A stretch of 64,000 nt of DNA from Falsirhodobacter algicola (GCF_018279165.1 NZ_CP047289.1:1052501-1116500); one strand, 5' to 3'. Positions 29,018-40,351 are shown, counted from the stretch's first letter. Notes: generated by a model not told the origin, from the letters alone. A program made the numbers and translations.

Positions 29018-32000
29018 TCAGGCGATCAGCGCCTTCACCTCGAACGCCTTCAGCACGCGGCGCGCCGTGTCGCCATAGCTGTCGGGCAGCGCGCGCAGAT
29101 CGGGGAACAGGGCGAACAGCTCTTCGCGAGCCTCCTCCCCCATGCCCGAGATGCCATAGCTGGCCGGATGGAAGCTTTCCGTCGGAACGCCGTTGGCCAT
29201 GACCACCTCGTGCTGGTCAAACAGCATGTGCACATAGGTCACGGCGCCGCCTTCCTCGACCGTCACGCAGGCATCGTCCACCAGATGCTTCGCCGCAACC
29301 AGTACCTCGCGGCTGCCGAACAGCAGTTCCGCGCGATAGCCTTCGATCAGCATCCGGTGCTGAGGCGAGACGACGAGATCCGCCGTCAGCTCCGGCATCA
29401 TCGCCTTGCGGATGCGGATCGGCGCGAACCGGCCCTCGGCCTTGACGGTGGTTTGGCCGATCCAGCGGATGGGCTGCAGACCGTTGTCGCGGGTCATCAC
29501 CATATCGCCGATCTTCAGCGTCTCCACCGGACGGGCGCCGCCCAACGTCTGGATCATCGCGCCCGGCGTGAAGCAGAGGATGCTCTCGACGTTCTCGAAG
29601 TTGATCGTCCGGTTGCCCACGGTGACGAAGCCGGAATAGCTGCCATCCGCATTGGTCGTAACGTTGTCGAGGTTGATGGCACGCTTGCCGCCCTCGATGC
29701 CCTGAAGGATCAGGCGGTCGCGTTCGCTCGTCGCCGGATCGTCATCATCCGCCCCGCCGAAGAAGTTGATCGTGACCGGATCGGTCGTGTCGGTGCTGAC
29801 ATTGACGAGCAGATCGTCATTGCCCGCGCCGGTCGTGACCGACCAGTTCGACGAGGAGGCGTTCCGCAGATCGACGACATCGCTTCCGCCACCCGTGACG
29901 ATGTTCTCGATCGCCGTGAAGGTGCCGTTGGCGTTGCTGGTCGTGAACTGGCCCGTACCGGCGCTCGCCATCGTCACGTTGACACTGGCGGGCGTGGACG
30001 TGCCCGTCGTCAGACGGCTCAGATCCAGCGTGTCGCCCGTGGCCGTGTTGGCACCGCCATCGATGGCCTCGCCGGTGAAACCATCCTCGATGACGAAGGT
30101 ATCGTCGCCGTCACCGCCATAGAGCGCGTCGTTGCCCGAACCGCTGTAGAGGGTGTCGTTCCCGGCACCGCCGAACAGCTGGTCGTCGCCAGCGCCGCCA
30201 TAGAGCGCGTCGTTGCCCTCGCCGCCGAGCAGCGTGTCGTTGCCGTCGCCGCCGATCAGCGTGTCGTTGCCCGTCCCGCCGTCGAGGCTGTCATTGCCAG
30301 CCCCGCCGTCGAGGCTGTCATCGCCCGCACCGCCGAAGAGCGTGTCCGTGCCGTCGCCACCGAAGAGCGTGTCGTTGCCATCGCCACCGTCGAGGCTGTC
30401 ATTGCCCGCCCCGCCCGTCAGGCTGTCATTGCCCGCGCCGCCGAACACCGTGTCGTCGCCCGAACCGCCCAGAACCGTATCGTTCCCGGCATTGGTCGAG
30501 ACATAGACGCCCACCGTGCTCGCCGAGGCGTTCACCGTATCGGCGCCCGAGCCCGTGGAGACGCGCTCGATCTGGCTGAAGGTGCCCGCAAGGCTGTCGG
30601 CTTGGCTCGTCTGGCGGAACGTGCCCGCCTCGGTGCCGGTCCAGCGCACGTCCATCGCCTGCGTCACGGCAGACCCGTCGATCAGGTCGAGATCGCCGTT
30701 GCCGGTATCCTCGCCGCCGATGATCGTGTCCTTGCCGAACGTGTTCTGCAGCACGAACGTGTCGGTGCCGGTCCCGCCATCCATGGAATCGTCGCCGATG
30801 CCGCCATAGAGCGCGTCGTTGCCCTCGCCGCCCAGCAGCGTGTCGTTGCCGTCGCCGCCGATCAGCGTGTCGTTGCCGTCGCCGCCGTCGAGGCTGTCAT
30901 TGCCCGCACCACCGCCGAGGCTGTCATCGCCCGCGCCGCCGAACACCGTGTCGTTGCCCGAACCGCCCAGAACCGTATCGTTCCCGGCATTGGTCGAGAC
31001 ATAGACGCCCACCGTGCTCGCCGAGGCGTTCACCGTATCCGCGCCCGAACCGGTGGAGACACGCTCGATCTGGCTGAAGGTGCCCGCGAGGCTGTCGACC
31101 TGACCCGTCGTGCGGATCGTGCCCGCCTCGGTGCCGGTCCAGCGCACGTCCATCGCCTGCGTCACGGCCGAGCCGTCGATCAGGTCGAGATCGCCGTTGC
31201 CGGTATCCTCGCCGCCGATGATCGTGTCCTTGCCGAACGTGTTCTGCAGCACGAACGTGTCGGTGCCGGTCCCCCCGTCCATGGCATCGTCGCCGGTTCC
31301 GCCTTCGAGGCGGTCGTTGCCTTCGCCGCCCAGCAGCGTGTCGTTGCCGTCGCCGCCGATCAGCGTGTCGTTACCCGCCCCGCCATCGAGGCTGTCATTG
31401 CCTGCGCCGCCGTCGAGGCTGTCATCGCCCGCACCGCCGAAGAGCGTGTCCGTACCGTCGCCACCGAAGAGCGTGTCGTTGCCGTCGCCGCCGTCGAGGC
31501 TGTCGTTGCCCGCCCCGCCCGTCAGGCTGTCATTGCCCGCGCCGCCGAACACCGTGTCGTCGCCCGAACCGCCCAGAACCGTATCGTTGCCGGCATTGGT
31601 CGAGACATAGACGCCCACTGTGCTCGCCGAGGCGTTCACCGTATCCGCGCCCGAGCCCGTGGAGACACGCTCGATCTGGCTGAAGGTGCCTGCAAGGCTG
31701 TCGGCTTGGCTCGTCTGGCGGAACGTGCCCGCCTCGGTGCCGGTCCAACGCACGTCCATCGCCTGCGTCACGGCCGAGCCGTCGATCAGGTCGAGATCGC
31801 CGTTGCCGGTATCCTCGCCGCCGATGATCGTGTCCTTACCGAAGGTGTTCTGCAGCACGAACGTGTCGGTGCCGGTCCCGCCATCCATGGAATCGTCGCC
31901 GGTGCCGCCTTCGAGACGGTCGTTGCCCTCGCCGCCCAGCAGCGTGTCGTTGCCGTCGCCGCCGATCAGCGTGTCGTTGCCGTCGCCGCCGTCGAGGCTG

Positions 32001-35000
32001 TCATTGCCCGCACCACCGCCGAGGCTGTCATCGCCCGCGCCGCCGAACACCGTGTCGTCGCCCGAACCGCCCAGAACCGTGTCGTTCCCGGCATTGGTCG
32101 AGACATAGACGCCCACCGTGCTCGCCGAGGCGTTCACCGTATCGGCGCCCGAGCCCGTGGAGACGCGCTCGATCTGGCTGAAGGTGCCCGCAAGGCTGTC
32201 GACCTGACCCGTCGTCCGGATCGTCCCCGCCTCGGTGCCGGTCCAGCGCACGTCCATCGCCTGCGTCACGGCCGAGCCGTCGATCAGGTCGAGATCGGCG
32301 TTGCCGGTATCCTCGCCGCCGATGATCGTGTCCTTGCCGAACGTGTTCTGCAGCACGAACGTGTCGGTGCCGGTGCCGCCATCCATGGAATCGTCGCCGG
32401 TGCCGCCATAGAGCGCGTCGTTGCCCTCGCCGCCCAACAGCGTGTCGTTGCCGTCGCCGCCGATCAGCGTGTCGTTGCCCGCCCCGCCGTCGAGGCTGTC
32501 ATTGCCCGCACCACCGTCGAGGCTGTCATCGCCCGCGCCGCCGAAGAGCTTGTCCGTGCCGTCGCCACCGAAGAGCGTGTCGTTGCCGTCGCCGCCGTCG
32601 AGGCTGTCATTGCCCGCCCCGCCCGTCAGGCTGTCATTGCCCGCGCCGCCGAACACCGTGTCGTCGCCCGAACCGCCCAGAACCGTATCGTTCCCGGCAT
32701 TGGTCGAGACATAGACGCCCACCGTGCTCGCCGAGGCGTTCACCGTATCGGCGCCCGAGCCCGTGGAGACACGCTCGATCTGGCTGAAGGTGCCCGCGAG
32801 GCTGTCGACCTGACCCGTCGTGCGGATCGTGCCCGCCTCGGTGCCGGTCCAGCGCACGTCCATCGCCTGCGTCACGGCCGAGCCGTCGATCAGGTCGAGA
32901 TCGCCGTTGCCGGTATCCTCGCCGCCGATGATCGTGTCCTTGCCGAACGTGTTCTGCAGCACGAACGTGTCGGTGCCGGTGCCGCCATCCATGGAATCGT
33001 CGCCGGTGCCGCCCGCAATACTGTCATTGCCAGCCCCGCCAAAGACGGTGTCGTTGCCCGAGCCACCGAGGAAGGTGTCGTTGCCGCCGTTCATCGTCAC
33101 ATAGACGCCCTGCGTGCTCGCCGAGGCGTTCACGGTGTCGTCGCCCGATCCCGTCGTGAGACGCTCGATCTGGCTAAAGGTGCCTGCGAGGCTGTCGGCC
33201 TGACCCGTCGTGCGGATCGTCCCCGTCTCGGTGCCCGTCCACCGCACGTCCATGTTCTGCGTTACGGCCGAGCCGTCGATCAGGTCGAGATCGCCGTTGC
33301 CGGTATCCTCGCCGCCGATGATCGTGTCCCTGCCGAAGGTGTCCTGCAGAACGAACGTGTCGTTGCCGGTGCCGCCATCCATGGAATCGTTGCCGGTGCC
33401 GCCTTCGAGGCGGTCGTTGCCCGTGCCACCGAACAGCTGATCATCGCCTGCATCGCCGACCAGCGTGTCGTTGCCGGCATTGCCGAGGATCGTATCGTTG
33501 CCGTCGCCGCCCACCAGCGAATCGTCGCCTGCGGTCGCCGCCACGGTCGTATAGGTGACATTGGAGATCCAGACCGCATGCTGCGCCGTCGGGGTGGAGG
33601 ATGCGTTCAGATACTCGATTTCGATCCGAGCGACCGGGGTCGAGGTGCTGCCGGTGGCAATGGTGACGCGAACCGCTCCATCCACGCTATCCGGCGTCGT
33701 GCTCGTTGCATCTGCCGTGCCGGTGGCCGTCGCGGCGGACGTCCCGCTGCCGGAGATGGTCACACCCGAGCCGACACGCGTCATCGTCACGTTCAGCGCG
33801 TTGCCATCGGCGTCATAGGCGCGGACGACCACGCGGTCGGTGAAACCGGTCGTCTGATCCAGATCGTTGATCGTGAACGAAACGTTCTGCACGCCCGACT
33901 GATAGGAGTCGCTGTTGGAGGCGAAGTTGATCGCCATGTAGTCGGACGTGTTGCTGTCACCCGACTGGTAGAGCCGCGCGGCCGAGACCTCTCCCGTCGA
34001 GCTGTCGCCCGCCATCGCCGTGGTCGTTTTCAGGAAGTTCGACACACCGCCGACGTTGCCGCCGTTTCCGGTGTTCGTGTATTCGAGCGTCACGTCGATG
34101 GGGCCGTTGCTAGGCGTCTGCGTCGCGGCCGTCGACAGGCTGTCGGGATCGGTGGAGCCGGTGGACGCGGTGAACCCCTGCCAGTCGACCGTGCCGCTGG
34201 TGGTGGAGGCACCAGTGTCGAAACCATCGCCTACGATCGAATCGTTGCCCGCGCCGCCATAGATCGTGTCCGAAAGGCCGCCGCCATACAGCGTGTCGTT
34301 GCCCGCACCGCCGAAGATGGTGTCGCGGCCGTCACCGCCATAGATCAGGTCCGCGCCGGTGTTGGTGTCGCCCGAACCGGTATCACCGGCCGCCAGCGTG
34401 TCGCCGCCATAAAGGGCATCGGCCCCGCCGCCACCATAGATGGTGTCGTTGGCCGCACCGCCCGCGATGACATCGGCGCCCGCGCGGCCATAGAGAAGAT
34501 CCGTGCCGTTATCGCCAAAGACGGTGTCGTTGCCGAACCCGCCATAGACCGTATCCGCCCCGGCGCCGCCATAGACGACGTCATTGCCCGCCCGCGCCGA
34601 CAGGAAGTCCGCCCCATTGCCGCCATAGATCGTGTCCGCATCGCGCGAACCCCAGATCGTATCGGCCGAGCTGGAGCCTTCCACGACTTCGAAACCGAAG
34701 ACGTTGTCCGTTCCCGAACCGCCCGAGACGCTGGCCGTGCCGAGGTTGACGCGCACGCCGCTCGTGCTGTTGACGAAGCTCAGCGTGTCGGTGCCCGCGC
34801 CGCCGAACAGCGAGTCGTCGCCAAGCCCGGCATAGATGTAATCGTTGCCCGTGCCGCCATAGAGCGTGTCGTTGCCGGCGCCGCCCTCGATCGTGTCGTT
34901 GCCATCCCAGCCGAAGACGTAATCGTTGCCGCCGCCCGCATCCAAGGAATCGTTGCCGGTGGTATTGTTGATCCCGGACTGGCCCTGCGCCGGCAGTGCG

Positions 35001-35380
35001 CCGCCATAGAGGGCGTTGGCGCTGTCGTCGCCGGTGATCGTATCGCCGCCGGTCGTGCCGTAAGAGCTTGCGATGTTATGGTCGGTCGTGCCGTCACCGC
35101 CGACATCGAACGACGTTACCTGATAGTTGCTACCCGACGGGGTCGCGGTGCCATCGGGCACGAAATAGATCTGCCCGTTCTGATCGCTGTAGAACGACCC
35201 GGTGATCCCGCCCGAGGTGCCGGACGTGCCCGTGCTGATCCGGCCCGTGCCGATATACACGCCCTCGCTGAAGGTGGAGGACGAGCCGGAGACGGCATCG
35301 AAGTACCCGAACCGTTCGGAGCTGTAGGAGGCGCTACGGGGGGTAACGAGGTACCCGGTACGGGTGGTTCCGACAGCCAT
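29018..35380 (-). CDS. Giant RTX calcium-binding repeat protein with C-terminal Hint domain
   Basis: 2,120 residues. A short N-terminal domain (about 1-105) leads into many nonapeptide RTX repeats (GGxGxDxUx; for example [11 protein letters not shown]) that bind Ca2+ and mark type I secretion substrates. A non-repeat beta-type domain occupies about 397-613. Then come six copies of a block centred on [15 protein letters not shown] (687-1560), more RTX repeats to about 1760, another non-RTX domain, and from Cys1936 (CFTPGA) a 185-residue Hint_2 domain. That domain has the SPQHRM and FDQHEVV motifs of hedgehog/intein autoproteases. AGGAG precedes ATG 35380. No T1SS transporter is nearby. Likely a surface or secreted adhesin; processing by the Hint domain is inferred. 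Confidence 0.88.
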   Translation of the reverse strand: MAVGTTRTGYLVTPRSASYSSERFGYFDAVSGSSSTFSEGVYIGTGRISTGTSGTSGGITGSFYSDQNGQIYFVPDGTATPSGSNYQVTSFDVGGDGTTDHNIASSYGTTGGDTITGDDSANALYGGALPAQGQSGINNTTGNDSLDAGGGNDYVFGWDGNDTIEGGAGNDTLYGGTGNDYIYAGLGDDSLFGGAGTDTLSFVNSTSGVRVNLGTASVSGGSGTDNVFGFEVVEGSSSADTIWGSRDADTIYGGNGADFLSARAGNDVVYGGAGADTVYGGFGNDTVFGDNGTDLLYGRAGADVIAGGAANDTIYGGGGADALYGGDTLAAGDTGSGDTNTGADLIYGGDGRDTIFGGAGNDTLYGGGLSDTIYGGAGNDSIVGDGFDTGASTTSGTVDWQGFTASTGSTDPDSLSTAATQTPSNGPIDVTLEYTNTGNGGNVGGVSNFLKTTTAMAGDSSTGEVSAARLYQSGDSNTSDYMAINFASNSDSYQSGVQNVSFTINDLDQTTGFTDRVVVRAYDADGNALNVTMTRVGSGVTISGSGTSAATATGTADATSTTPDSVDGAVRVTIATGSTSTPVARIEIEYLNASSTPTAQHAVWISNVTYTTVAATAGDDSLVGGDGNDTILGNAGNDTLVGDAGDDQLFGGTGNDRLEGGTGNDSMDGGTGNDTFVLQDTFGRDTIIGGEDTGNGDLDLIDGSAVTQNMDVRWTGTETGTIRTTGQADSLAGTFSQIERLTTGSGDDTVNASASTQGVYVTMNGGNDTFLGGSGNDTVFGGAGNDSIAGGTGDDSMDGGTGTDTFVLQNTFGKDTIIGGEDTGNGDLDLIDGSAVTQAMDVRWTGTEAGTIRTTGQVDSLAGTFSQIERVSTGSGADTVNASASTVGVYVSTNAGNDTVLGGSGDDTVFGGAGNDSLTGGAGNDSLDGGDGNDTLFGGDGTDKLFGGAGDDSLDGGAGNDSLDGGAGNDTLIGGDGNDTLLGGEGNDALYGGTGDDSMDGGTGTDTFVLQNTFGKDTIIGGEDTGNADLDLIDGSAVTQAMDVRWTGTEAGTIRTTGQVDSLAGTFSQIERVSTGSGADTVNASASTVGVYVSTNAGNDTVLGGSGDDTVFGGAGDDSLGGGAGNDSLDGGDGNDTLIGGDGNDTLLGGEGNDRLEGGTGDDSMDGGTGTDTFVLQNTFGKDTIIGGEDTGNGDLDLIDGSAVTQAMDVRWTGTEAGTFRQTSQADSLAGTFSQIERVSTGSGADTVNASASTVGVYVSTNAGNDTVLGGSGDDTVFGGAGNDSLTGGAGNDSLDGGDGNDTLFGGDGTDTLFGGAGDDSLDGGAGNDSLDGGAGNDTLIGGDGNDTLLGGEGNDRLEGGTGDDAMDGGTGTDTFVLQNTFGKDTIIGGEDTGNGDLDLIDGSAVTQAMDVRWTGTEAGTIRTTGQVDSLAGTFSQIERVSTGSGADTVNASASTVGVYVSTNAGNDTVLGGSGNDTVFGGAGDDSLGGGAGNDSLDGGDGNDTLIGGDGNDTLLGGEGNDALYGGIGDDSMDGGTGTDTFVLQNTFGKDTIIGGEDTGNGDLDLIDGSAVTQAMDVRWTGTEAGTFRQTSQADSLAGTFSQIERVSTGSGADTVNASASTVGVYVSTNAGNDTVLGGSGDDTVFGGAGNDSLTGGAGNDSLDGGDGNDTLFGGDGTDTLFGGAGDDSLDGGAGNDSLDGGTGNDTLIGGDGNDTLLGGEGNDALYGGAGDDQLFGGAGNDTLYSGSGNDALYGGDGDDTFVIEDGFTGEAIDGGANTATGDTLDLSRLTTGTSTPASVNVTMASAGTGQFTTSNANGTFTAIENIVTGGGSDVVDLRNASSSNWSVTTGAGNDDLLVNVSTDTTDPVTINFFGGADDDDPATSERDRLILQGIEGGKRAINLDNVTTNADGSYSGFVTVGNRTINFENVESILCFTPGAMIQTLGGARPVETLKIGDMVMTRDNGLQPIRWIGQTTVKAEGRFAPIRIRKAMMPELTADLVVSPQHRMLIEGYRAELLFGSREVLVAAKHLVDDACVTVEEGGAVTYVHMLFDQHEVVMANGVPTESFHPASYGISGMGEEAREELFALFPDLRALPDSYGDTARRVLKAFEVKALIA
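30100..33440 (-). repeat. Higher-order tandem repeat inside the RTX/Hint gene
   Basis: The anchor TGATCGTGTCC (plus strand) recurs at 30721, 31219, 31825, 32323, 32929 and 33319. Spacings are 498, 606, 498, 606 and 390 nt, so a short (166-codon) and a long (202-codon) block alternate with an 1,104-nt super-period. Copies are nearly identical in DNA as well as protein; only the copy nearest the N-terminus (33319) is clearly diverged. [10 protein letters not shown] versus TIRTTGQVD variant marks individual blocks. Recent segmental duplication is implied. Confidence 0.9.
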
Positions 35381-35471
35381 GACTCACTCCTACATGCAAC
35401 GCGCGACGATTTTGGTGTCCAAATCGCGCGGCGAATAAAGGCGGTCAACAAGCCGTTTGAAATGGCCGTCG

Positions 35472-35501
35472 ATTTTATTTCCGTTGCTTAATGCAGATCA
35501 A
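35472..35501 (-). promoter_or_regulatory. Putative promoter of the RTX/Hint gene
   Basis: On the minus strand TTGATC (-35, 35501-35496), 18-nt spacer and TAAAAT (-10, 35477-35472). This would give a leader of about 85 nt ending in the TAGGAGTGAGTC ribosome site before ATG 35380. Confidence 0.4.
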
Positions 35502-35567
35502 TCATGATCCCGGCGAAGTTGTATGACATGGTCGAAAAACCTTCCCTAAGATACTGTAATTGCGTAT

Positions 35568-35582
35568 TTAACCTTAGGTTTA
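35568..35582. promoter_or_regulatory. CtrA-like site, one mismatch
   Basis: TTAA-CCTTAGG-TTTA, one base from the CtrA consensus TTAA-N7-TTAA, in the AT-rich region upstream of the RTX gene. It lies about 110 nt upstream of the inferred start, farther than usual for direct activation, so it is a weak call. Confidence 0.25.
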
Positions 35583-35721
35583 TATTTTGTTAACTATATG
35601 CAACTCAGGGTTGTGATGCATCCTTGCCACGGCATGTTGCATCGGCAAAACCGGGTTTCGCGCAAGGCGGACGGGCGCCTTCGACTCGGCGTGGTCCGGG
35701 CGCCCCCAGGCGCGGGGGATG

Positions 35722-36402
35722 TCAGTCGCGATAGATCATCTTGCGCGACATCCCGCCGTCCAGCGTCAGCACCTCACCCGTCGTGAAACCGGCTTCGGCA
35801 AGGTAGATCACGGCCCCCGCCACATCCTCCGGGCGGCCGACACGGCCCGCGGGATGCTGGGCGTGATCCTCCGGGCGCAAACCCTCGGGATCGGCGATCC
35901 AGCCGGGGGCGACCGCGTTCACGCGGATCGCCGGGCCAAGGCTGACAGCAAGCGCATGGGTCAGCGCGACGAGCCCGCCCTTGGCGGCGGCATAGGCCTC
36001 GGTCCGGGGTTCGGACATGAACGCGCGGGTGGAGGCGACGTTGACGATCGCCCCGCCGCCCGCCATCAGCGGCACTGCCGCCCGCGTCATTAGAAACGCG
36101 CCGGTCAGATGGCTGTCGAGGATGCGCCGCCACCGATCCAGCGGCAGATCCTGCACCGGGCCATTCTCCGGGTCCGCGATGCCCGCATTGTTCACCAGAA
36201 GATCGAGCCGGTCCCAGCCGAGGCCCTCGAAGGCGCGGGCGATCGAGCCTTCGTCGGCGACATCGCAGCCGATGCACCCTTCCCCGCCCCGAATGTCGAA
36301 GGCCGCAACCTCCCACCCTGCGGCCCGAAGGGCGCGGCAGAGGCCGGTGCCGATCAGTCCGGCACCCCCGGTGACGATGGCGCGTTTCGTGGTGCCTTGC
36401 AT
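35722..36402 (-). CDS. SDR-family oxidoreductase
   Basis: 226-residue classical short-chain dehydrogenase. Cofactor loop TGGAGLIG (11-18), NNAG (71-74), and catalytic Ser124, Tyr137 and Lys141 (YAAAK). The end of strand 2 is FDIR, an acidic residue that favours NAD(H). Substrate unknown. It starts 3 nt after the SelT/W-like stop and is the last gene of the leftward unit that begins with the DUF465 gene and purE. Confidence 0.88.
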   Translation of the reverse strand: MQGTTKRAIVTGGAGLIGTGLCRALRAAGWEVAAFDIRGGEGCIGCDVADEGSIARAFEGLGWDRLDLLVNNAGIADPENGPVQDLPLDRWRRILDSHLTGAFLMTRAAVPLMAGGGAIVNVASTRAFMSEPRTEAYAAAKGGLVALTHALAVSLGPAIRVNAVAPGWIADPEGLRPEDHAQHPAGRVGRPEDVAGAVIYLAEAGFTTGEVLTLDGGMSRKMIYRD

Positions 36403-36405
36403 CCG

Positions 36406-36705
36406 CTACTCCCCCTGCGGCGCGGGACGTGCCCGGTCCACATGGCCCAGATCACGCTCCGGCCATGCGGTATCGCGGATGCGCTGCTTCAGCGCGCGGC
36501 TGTCGGGGAAGCCCCCGTCCCGAACCCGGTCCCAGATCAGCGTGCCGTCCAGCGTGATCTGAAAGATGCCGCCCGTGCCCGGCACCAGCGTCACCGAGGC
36601 CAGATCCTGCCCGAAGGTCTGAAGCAGTTCCTGCGCGAGCCATGCGGTCCGCAGCATCCAGTTGCATTGCGTGCAGTAGGTGAAGGAGATCGCAGGCCCG
36701 CTCAT
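36406..36705 (-). CDS. SelT/SelW/SelH-family thioredoxin-like protein
   Basis: 99 residues beginning MSGPAISFTYCTQCNWMLR. The CxxC at 11-14 takes the place of the CxxU redox motif of eukaryotic selenoprotein W/T, followed by the family's TGGIFQITLDG strand-turn and the DGGFPDSRALKQRIRD helix. Such proteins are thought to be thiol-redox factors of unknown target. ATG 36705 overlaps the oligopeptidase stop (ATGA), so the two are translationally coupled; the SDR gene follows 3 nt later. Confidence 0.85.
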   Translation of the reverse strand: MSGPAISFTYCTQCNWMLRTAWLAQELLQTFGQDLASVTLVPGTGGIFQITLDGTLIWDRVRDGGFPDSRALKQRIRDTAWPERDLGHVDRARPAPQGE

Positions 36706-38702
36706 GCCAGCCCCCGGCCCTGCAGCAGCGCCTCCACCCCCGGCATGCGGCCACGGAAGGCGACATAGAGGGATTCCGCATCCGCCGACCCACCGGCCGA
36801 GAGGATATGCTCCTCCAGCTTGCGGGCGGTTTCGGGATCGAAGGCATCGCCCGTTTCCAAGAAGGCGGCGAAGGCATCGGCATCCATCACCTCGGACCAC
36901 ATGTAGCTGTAATAGCCCGAGGAATAGCCGTCGCCGGAAAAGACATGGCTGAAATGCGGCGTCGCGTGGCGCATCCGGATCGCGCGCGGCATCCCCAGAT
37001 CGGCAAGGATCTCCGCCTGCCGCGCCATCGGATCGGCCGGGGCGGCGCCGCTGTGAAACTCCAGATCCACCAGCGCCGAGGAGACGTATTCCACCGTCGC
37101 GAAGGCCTGATCGTAGGTGCCGGCGGCCAGAAGCCGGTCCATCAGGTCCTGCGGCATCGGCGCGCCGGTGCGGACATGGCGGGCATGGGTGGCCAGCACC
37201 TCCGGCACCTCCAGCCAGTGTTCATAGAGCTGGCTCGGCAGTTCTACGAAATCGCGCGCGACCGAGGTACCCGAGATGAAGGCATAGGAAACGTTCGACA
37301 GCATCTGGTGCAGCGCATGGCCGAATTCGTGGAACAGCGTGCGCGCATCGTCATAGGACAGCAGCGCCGGATCACCCTTGGCGAAGTTGCACACGTTCAT
37401 CACGATCGGCGCCTGCGCCCCGCCCAGCCGCCGCTGCACCCGCATCGCGGTGCACCACGCCCCCGACCGCTTGGAGCCTCGGGCGAAGTAATCCCCGACG
37501 AAGACCGCGAGATGCTGGCCGTTCCGCGTCACCTCCCACGCGCGGGCGTCCGGGTGATAGAGCGGCACGTCGAGCGGGCGGAACTCCAGCCCGAACAGGC
37601 GATGCGCCACGTCGAACGCCGCCCGGATCATCGCATCGAGCGAGAAGAACGGCTTGATCGCCGCCTCGTCGAGGTCATGCTCGGCCTTGCGGCGGCGCTC
37701 GGAATAATAGCGCCAGTCCCAAGGTTCGAGATCGCCGCCGATCCCATCCTCGTGCAGCATCCGCGTCAGCACCTCGGCATCCTCGGCGGCCTTGCGGCGG
37801 GCCGGTGCCCAGACCTGCATCAGCAGATCGCGCACCGTTTCGGGGGTGCGGGCCATCTCCGGCTCCAGCTTGTAGGCGGCGAAGCTGTCATAGCCTAGAA
37901 GGCGGGCGCGTTCCTCGCGCAGGGTCAGGATCTCGGCGGCGATGGCGCGGTTGTCGGCGGCATTGCCGTTCGCGCCGCGCGCCGTCCACGCCTCGTAGGC
38001 GATGCGGCGCAAGTCGCGATTGTCCGAGAATTGCAAGAACGGCACGATCAGCGAGCGGTTCAGCGTGACGACATGCCCCTCGCGTCCGCGCTCCTGCGCG
38101 GCGGCGCGGGCAGCCTCCACCACGAAATCGGGAAGGCCGGACAGATCGTCGAGGTCGTGATACCAGTCCCGCTCCTCGGACAGGAGGTTCTGGCTGAACT
38201 GCGTGCCCAGCACGGCAAGCCGCGCCTTCACCTCGGTCAGCCGGGCGGCGTCCGGGCCCGCCAGCCGCGCCCCCGCCCGCACGAACATGCGGTGATAGAG
38301 GTCGAGAACGCGCGTCTCCTCCTCCGTCAGGCCCAACTGATCGCGGGCCTGCCAGAGCACGTCGATCCGCGCAAAGAGCGTCCGGTTGTTGATGATCTCG
38401 GAGGAAAAAGCCGACATCTTCGGCGCAAGGTCGCGCTGCAGCGCCTCGCGCGCGTCGGTGCTGTCGGCGCCCGACAGGGGATAGAAGACGCCCGCCACCC
38501 GGTTCAGCGCCTCTTCGGCCAATTCCAGTGCCTCGATGGTGTTGGCAAAGCTGGGCGGCGACGGATCATCCGCGATGCGGGTGATGTTGGCCCGCGCCTC
38601 GGCCAAGGCGGCGTCGAAGGCGGGGGCGAAATCGGCGTCGCGGATGGCGTCGAAGGGCGGCAGACCGAAGGGCGCGGTCCATTCGGACAGAAGCGGGTTC
38701 AT
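36702..38702 (-). CDS. M3-family oligopeptidase (Dcp/PrlC type)
   Basis: Cytosolic zinc metallopeptidase that trims short peptides. 666 residues, full family length, with the HEXXH zinc motif at 458-462 (FHEFGHALHQ) and typical flanking YDDARTLFHEFG and SYAFISGTSVARDFVELPSQ blocks. I chose ATG 38702, which has AAAGGAG six nt upstream; ATG 38708 touches that site. It starts 27 bp after purK. Dcp (dipeptidyl carboxypeptidase) versus oligopeptidase A cannot be decided by eye; the NPLLSEW...FGLPPF N-terminus favours the Dcp branch. Confidence 0.9.
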   Translation of the reverse strand: MNPLLSEWTAPFGLPPFDAIRDADFAPAFDAALAEARANITRIADDPSPPSFANTIEALELAEEALNRVAGVFYPLSGADSTDAREALQRDLAPKMSAFSSEIINNRTLFARIDVLWQARDQLGLTEEETRVLDLYHRMFVRAGARLAGPDAARLTEVKARLAVLGTQFSQNLLSEERDWYHDLDDLSGLPDFVVEAARAAAQERGREGHVVTLNRSLIVPFLQFSDNRDLRRIAYEAWTARGANGNAADNRAIAAEILTLREERARLLGYDSFAAYKLEPEMARTPETVRDLLMQVWAPARRKAAEDAEVLTRMLHEDGIGGDLEPWDWRYYSERRRKAEHDLDEAAIKPFFSLDAMIRAAFDVAHRLFGLEFRPLDVPLYHPDARAWEVTRNGQHLAVFVGDYFARGSKRSGAWCTAMRVQRRLGGAQAPIVMNVCNFAKGDPALLSYDDARTLFHEFGHALHQMLSNVSYAFISGTSVARDFVELPSQLYEHWLEVPEVLATHARHVRTGAPMPQDLMDRLLAAGTYDQAFATVEYVSSALVDLEFHSGAAPADPMARQAEILADLGMPRAIRMRHATPHFSHVFSGDGYSSGYYSYMWSEVMDADAFAAFLETGDAFDPETARKLEEHILSAGGSADAESLYVAFRGRMPGVEALLQGRGLA

Positions 38703-38729
38703 GGGCATCTCCTTTGCCCATGAAGCTAG

Positions 38730-39815
38730 TCAGGAGCGACGGGGATCGCCAGCCCCCCGCGTCACACGATTGACATGCCCCATCTTGCGACCGGGGCGCG
38801 CCTCGGCCTTGCCATAGAGATGCAGGGCCGCGTTCCGCTCGGCCGCGATGTCGGGCACGCGCAGAACATCGTCGCCGATCAGGTTCTCCATCACGACATC
38901 GGAATGACGGCCCCCATCGCCCAGCGGCCAGCCTGCGACGGCGCGGATATGCTGCTCGAACTGATCGACGGCGCAGCCGTTCTGCGTCCAATGGCCGGAA
39001 TTGTGCACACGGGGCGCGATCTCGTTCACGATGAGGCCGTCCGCCGTCACGAACAACTCCACCCCCATCACCCCGACATAATCGAGGGTGTTGAGGATCT
39101 TCGCCGCCATCAGCACTGCATCCGACCGCTGACCGGGCGTCAGGCGGGCCGGAATGGTGGTGGTGTGCAGGATGCCGTCGCGGTGCACATTCTCCCCCGG
39201 ATCATAGGCGGAAACGCTGCCATCGAGGCCGCGCGCCGCGATGACCGAGACCTCGTGGCTGAAGGACACGAACCCTTCGAGGACCGCCGGCGCGCCGCGC
39301 ATCGCTGCCAGCGCACTGTCGGCATCGGCATCGGCCATGATCCGCGCCTGCCCCTTGCCGTCATAGCCGAGGCGGGTGGTCTTCAGGATCGCGGGGGCGC
39401 CGATCCGCGCCAGCCCTTCGGCCAGATCCGCCGCATCGTTCACCGCGTGATAGGGCGCGACCCGAAGGCCGAGGCCCGACAGGAAATCCTTTTCCGCGAT
39501 GCGGTCCTGACTGGTGGCCAGCGCCCGGCGGTTCGGCCGGATCGGACGCTCCGCTTCCAGAACGTCGAGGGCGGCGGTCGGGATATTCTCGAACTCGTAG
39601 GTGATGACATCGACGGCGGCGGCAAAGGCCCGCAGCGCCGCGTGATCGTCATAGCCCGCCGTCGTCACCGCATGGGCGACATCGGCCGCGGGCGGGTTCG
39701 CCGACGGCTCGAAGATATGGGTGCGAAAACCAAGGCGGCTGGCGGCCACGGCCAGCATGCGCCCCAGTTGCCCGCCGCCGAGGATGCCAATGGTTGCGCC
39801 GGTGTCCAAGCTCAT
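38730..39815 (-). CDS. purK: N5-carboxyaminoimidazole ribonucleotide synthase
   Basis: ATP-grasp enzyme converting AIR plus bicarbonate to N5-CAIR in purine synthesis. 361 residues with [11 protein letters not shown] near the N-terminus, the [15 protein letters not shown]-binding loop, and [15 protein letters not shown], a PurK signature. ATG 39815 overlaps the purE stop (ATGA), so PurE and PurK are translationally coupled. Confidence 0.96.
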   Translation of the reverse strand: MSLDTGATIGILGGGQLGRMLAVAASRLGFRTHIFEPSANPPAADVAHAVTTAGYDDHAALRAFAAAVDVITYEFENIPTAALDVLEAERPIRPNRRALATSQDRIAEKDFLSGLGLRVAPYHAVNDAADLAEGLARIGAPAILKTTRLGYDGKGQARIMADADADSALAAMRGAPAVLEGFVSFSHEVSVIAARGLDGSVSAYDPGENVHRDGILHTTTIPARLTPGQRSDAVLMAAKILNTLDYVGVMGVELFVTADGLIVNEIAPRVHNSGHWTQNGCAVDQFEQHIRAVAGWPLGDGGRHSDVVMENLIGDDVLRVPDIAAERNAALHLYGKAEARPGRKMGHVNRVTRGAGDPRRS

Positions 39816-40291
39816 TCCTGCGGCTCCTCGGGGATGGAGGCGGACAGCGCCTCGCGCCATGCATCGAGCCGCGCGGCAAGGGTCTCGTCGCCGATGGCGA
39901 GGATGCCCGCCGCCATCAGCCCGGCATTGGCCGCGCCCGCCGAACCGATCGCCATGGTCGCGACCGGAAAGCCCTTCGGCATCTGCAGAATGGAATAGAG
40001 GCTATCGACCCCCGACAGCGCCTTCGTCTGCACCGGAACGCCGATCACCGGCACCCGCGTCTTGGAGGCCATCATCCCCGGAAGGTGCGCCGCGCCCCCG
40101 GCCCCGGCGATGATCACCTTCAGCCGGCCCGCCGCCTCGCGGCCATAGGTCCAGAGCCGGTCGGGCGTGCGATGCGCCGAAACGATGCGCGTCTCGTAGG
40201 AAATCCCAAGCTCATCGAGGATCAGCGCGGCTTCGCGCATCGTCGGCCAGTCCGACTGGCTTCCCATGATGATTCCGACATCGACGCCCAT
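39812..40291 (-). CDS. purE: N5-carboxyaminoimidazole ribonucleotide mutase
   Basis: Rearranges N5-CAIR to CAIR, the step after PurK. 159 residues with the family signatures [21 protein letters not shown] (catalytic His) and [12 protein letters not shown]. It stands 60 bp after the DUF465 gene and overlaps purK by 4 nt. No purine riboswitch is evident in the short leader. Confidence 0.97.
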   Translation of the reverse strand: MGVDVGIIMGSQSDWPTMREAALILDELGISYETRIVSAHRTPDRLWTYGREAAGRLKVIIAGAGGAAHLPGMMASKTRVPVIGVPVQTKALSGVDSLYSILQMPKGFPVATMAIGSAGAANAGLMAAGILAIGDETLAARLDAWREALSASIPEEPQE

Positions 40292-40351
40292 GCTGACCCC
40301 CTTGTTTTTCAGGCGCGCATCATACAGCGCGGCCAGACGCCCGCAATGCCA

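Larger units (their letters stand above)
35381..35721. other. AT-rich intergenic region upstream of the RTX/Hint gene
   Basis: 341 bp without a gene, distinctly AT-richer than its surroundings (35500-35610 especially). It holds a candidate promoter for the RTX gene (35472-35501), a CtrA-like site (35568-35582), and an imperfect inverted repeat AACCT-T-AGGTT (35570-35580). The remaining 100 bp next to the SDR gene are GC-rich with a GGGCGCC / GGCGCCC arm pair but no T-run. Confidence 0.6.

Noticed and set aside
30100-33440. Possible CRISPR array
   Set aside because: Repeats are in-frame protein repeats of 27 nt and 498/606 nt blocks with no unique spacers of constant length and no cas genes.
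28997-35491. A 2,164-codon open frame antisense to the RTX/Hint gene, and shorter Pro/Ser-rich frames in the third phase
   Set aside because: The GC-rich, periodic RTX codons rarely give stops on the other strand. The product is a low-complexity repeat of V, A, R with no domain, and the minus-strand frame has clear RTX and Hint domains.
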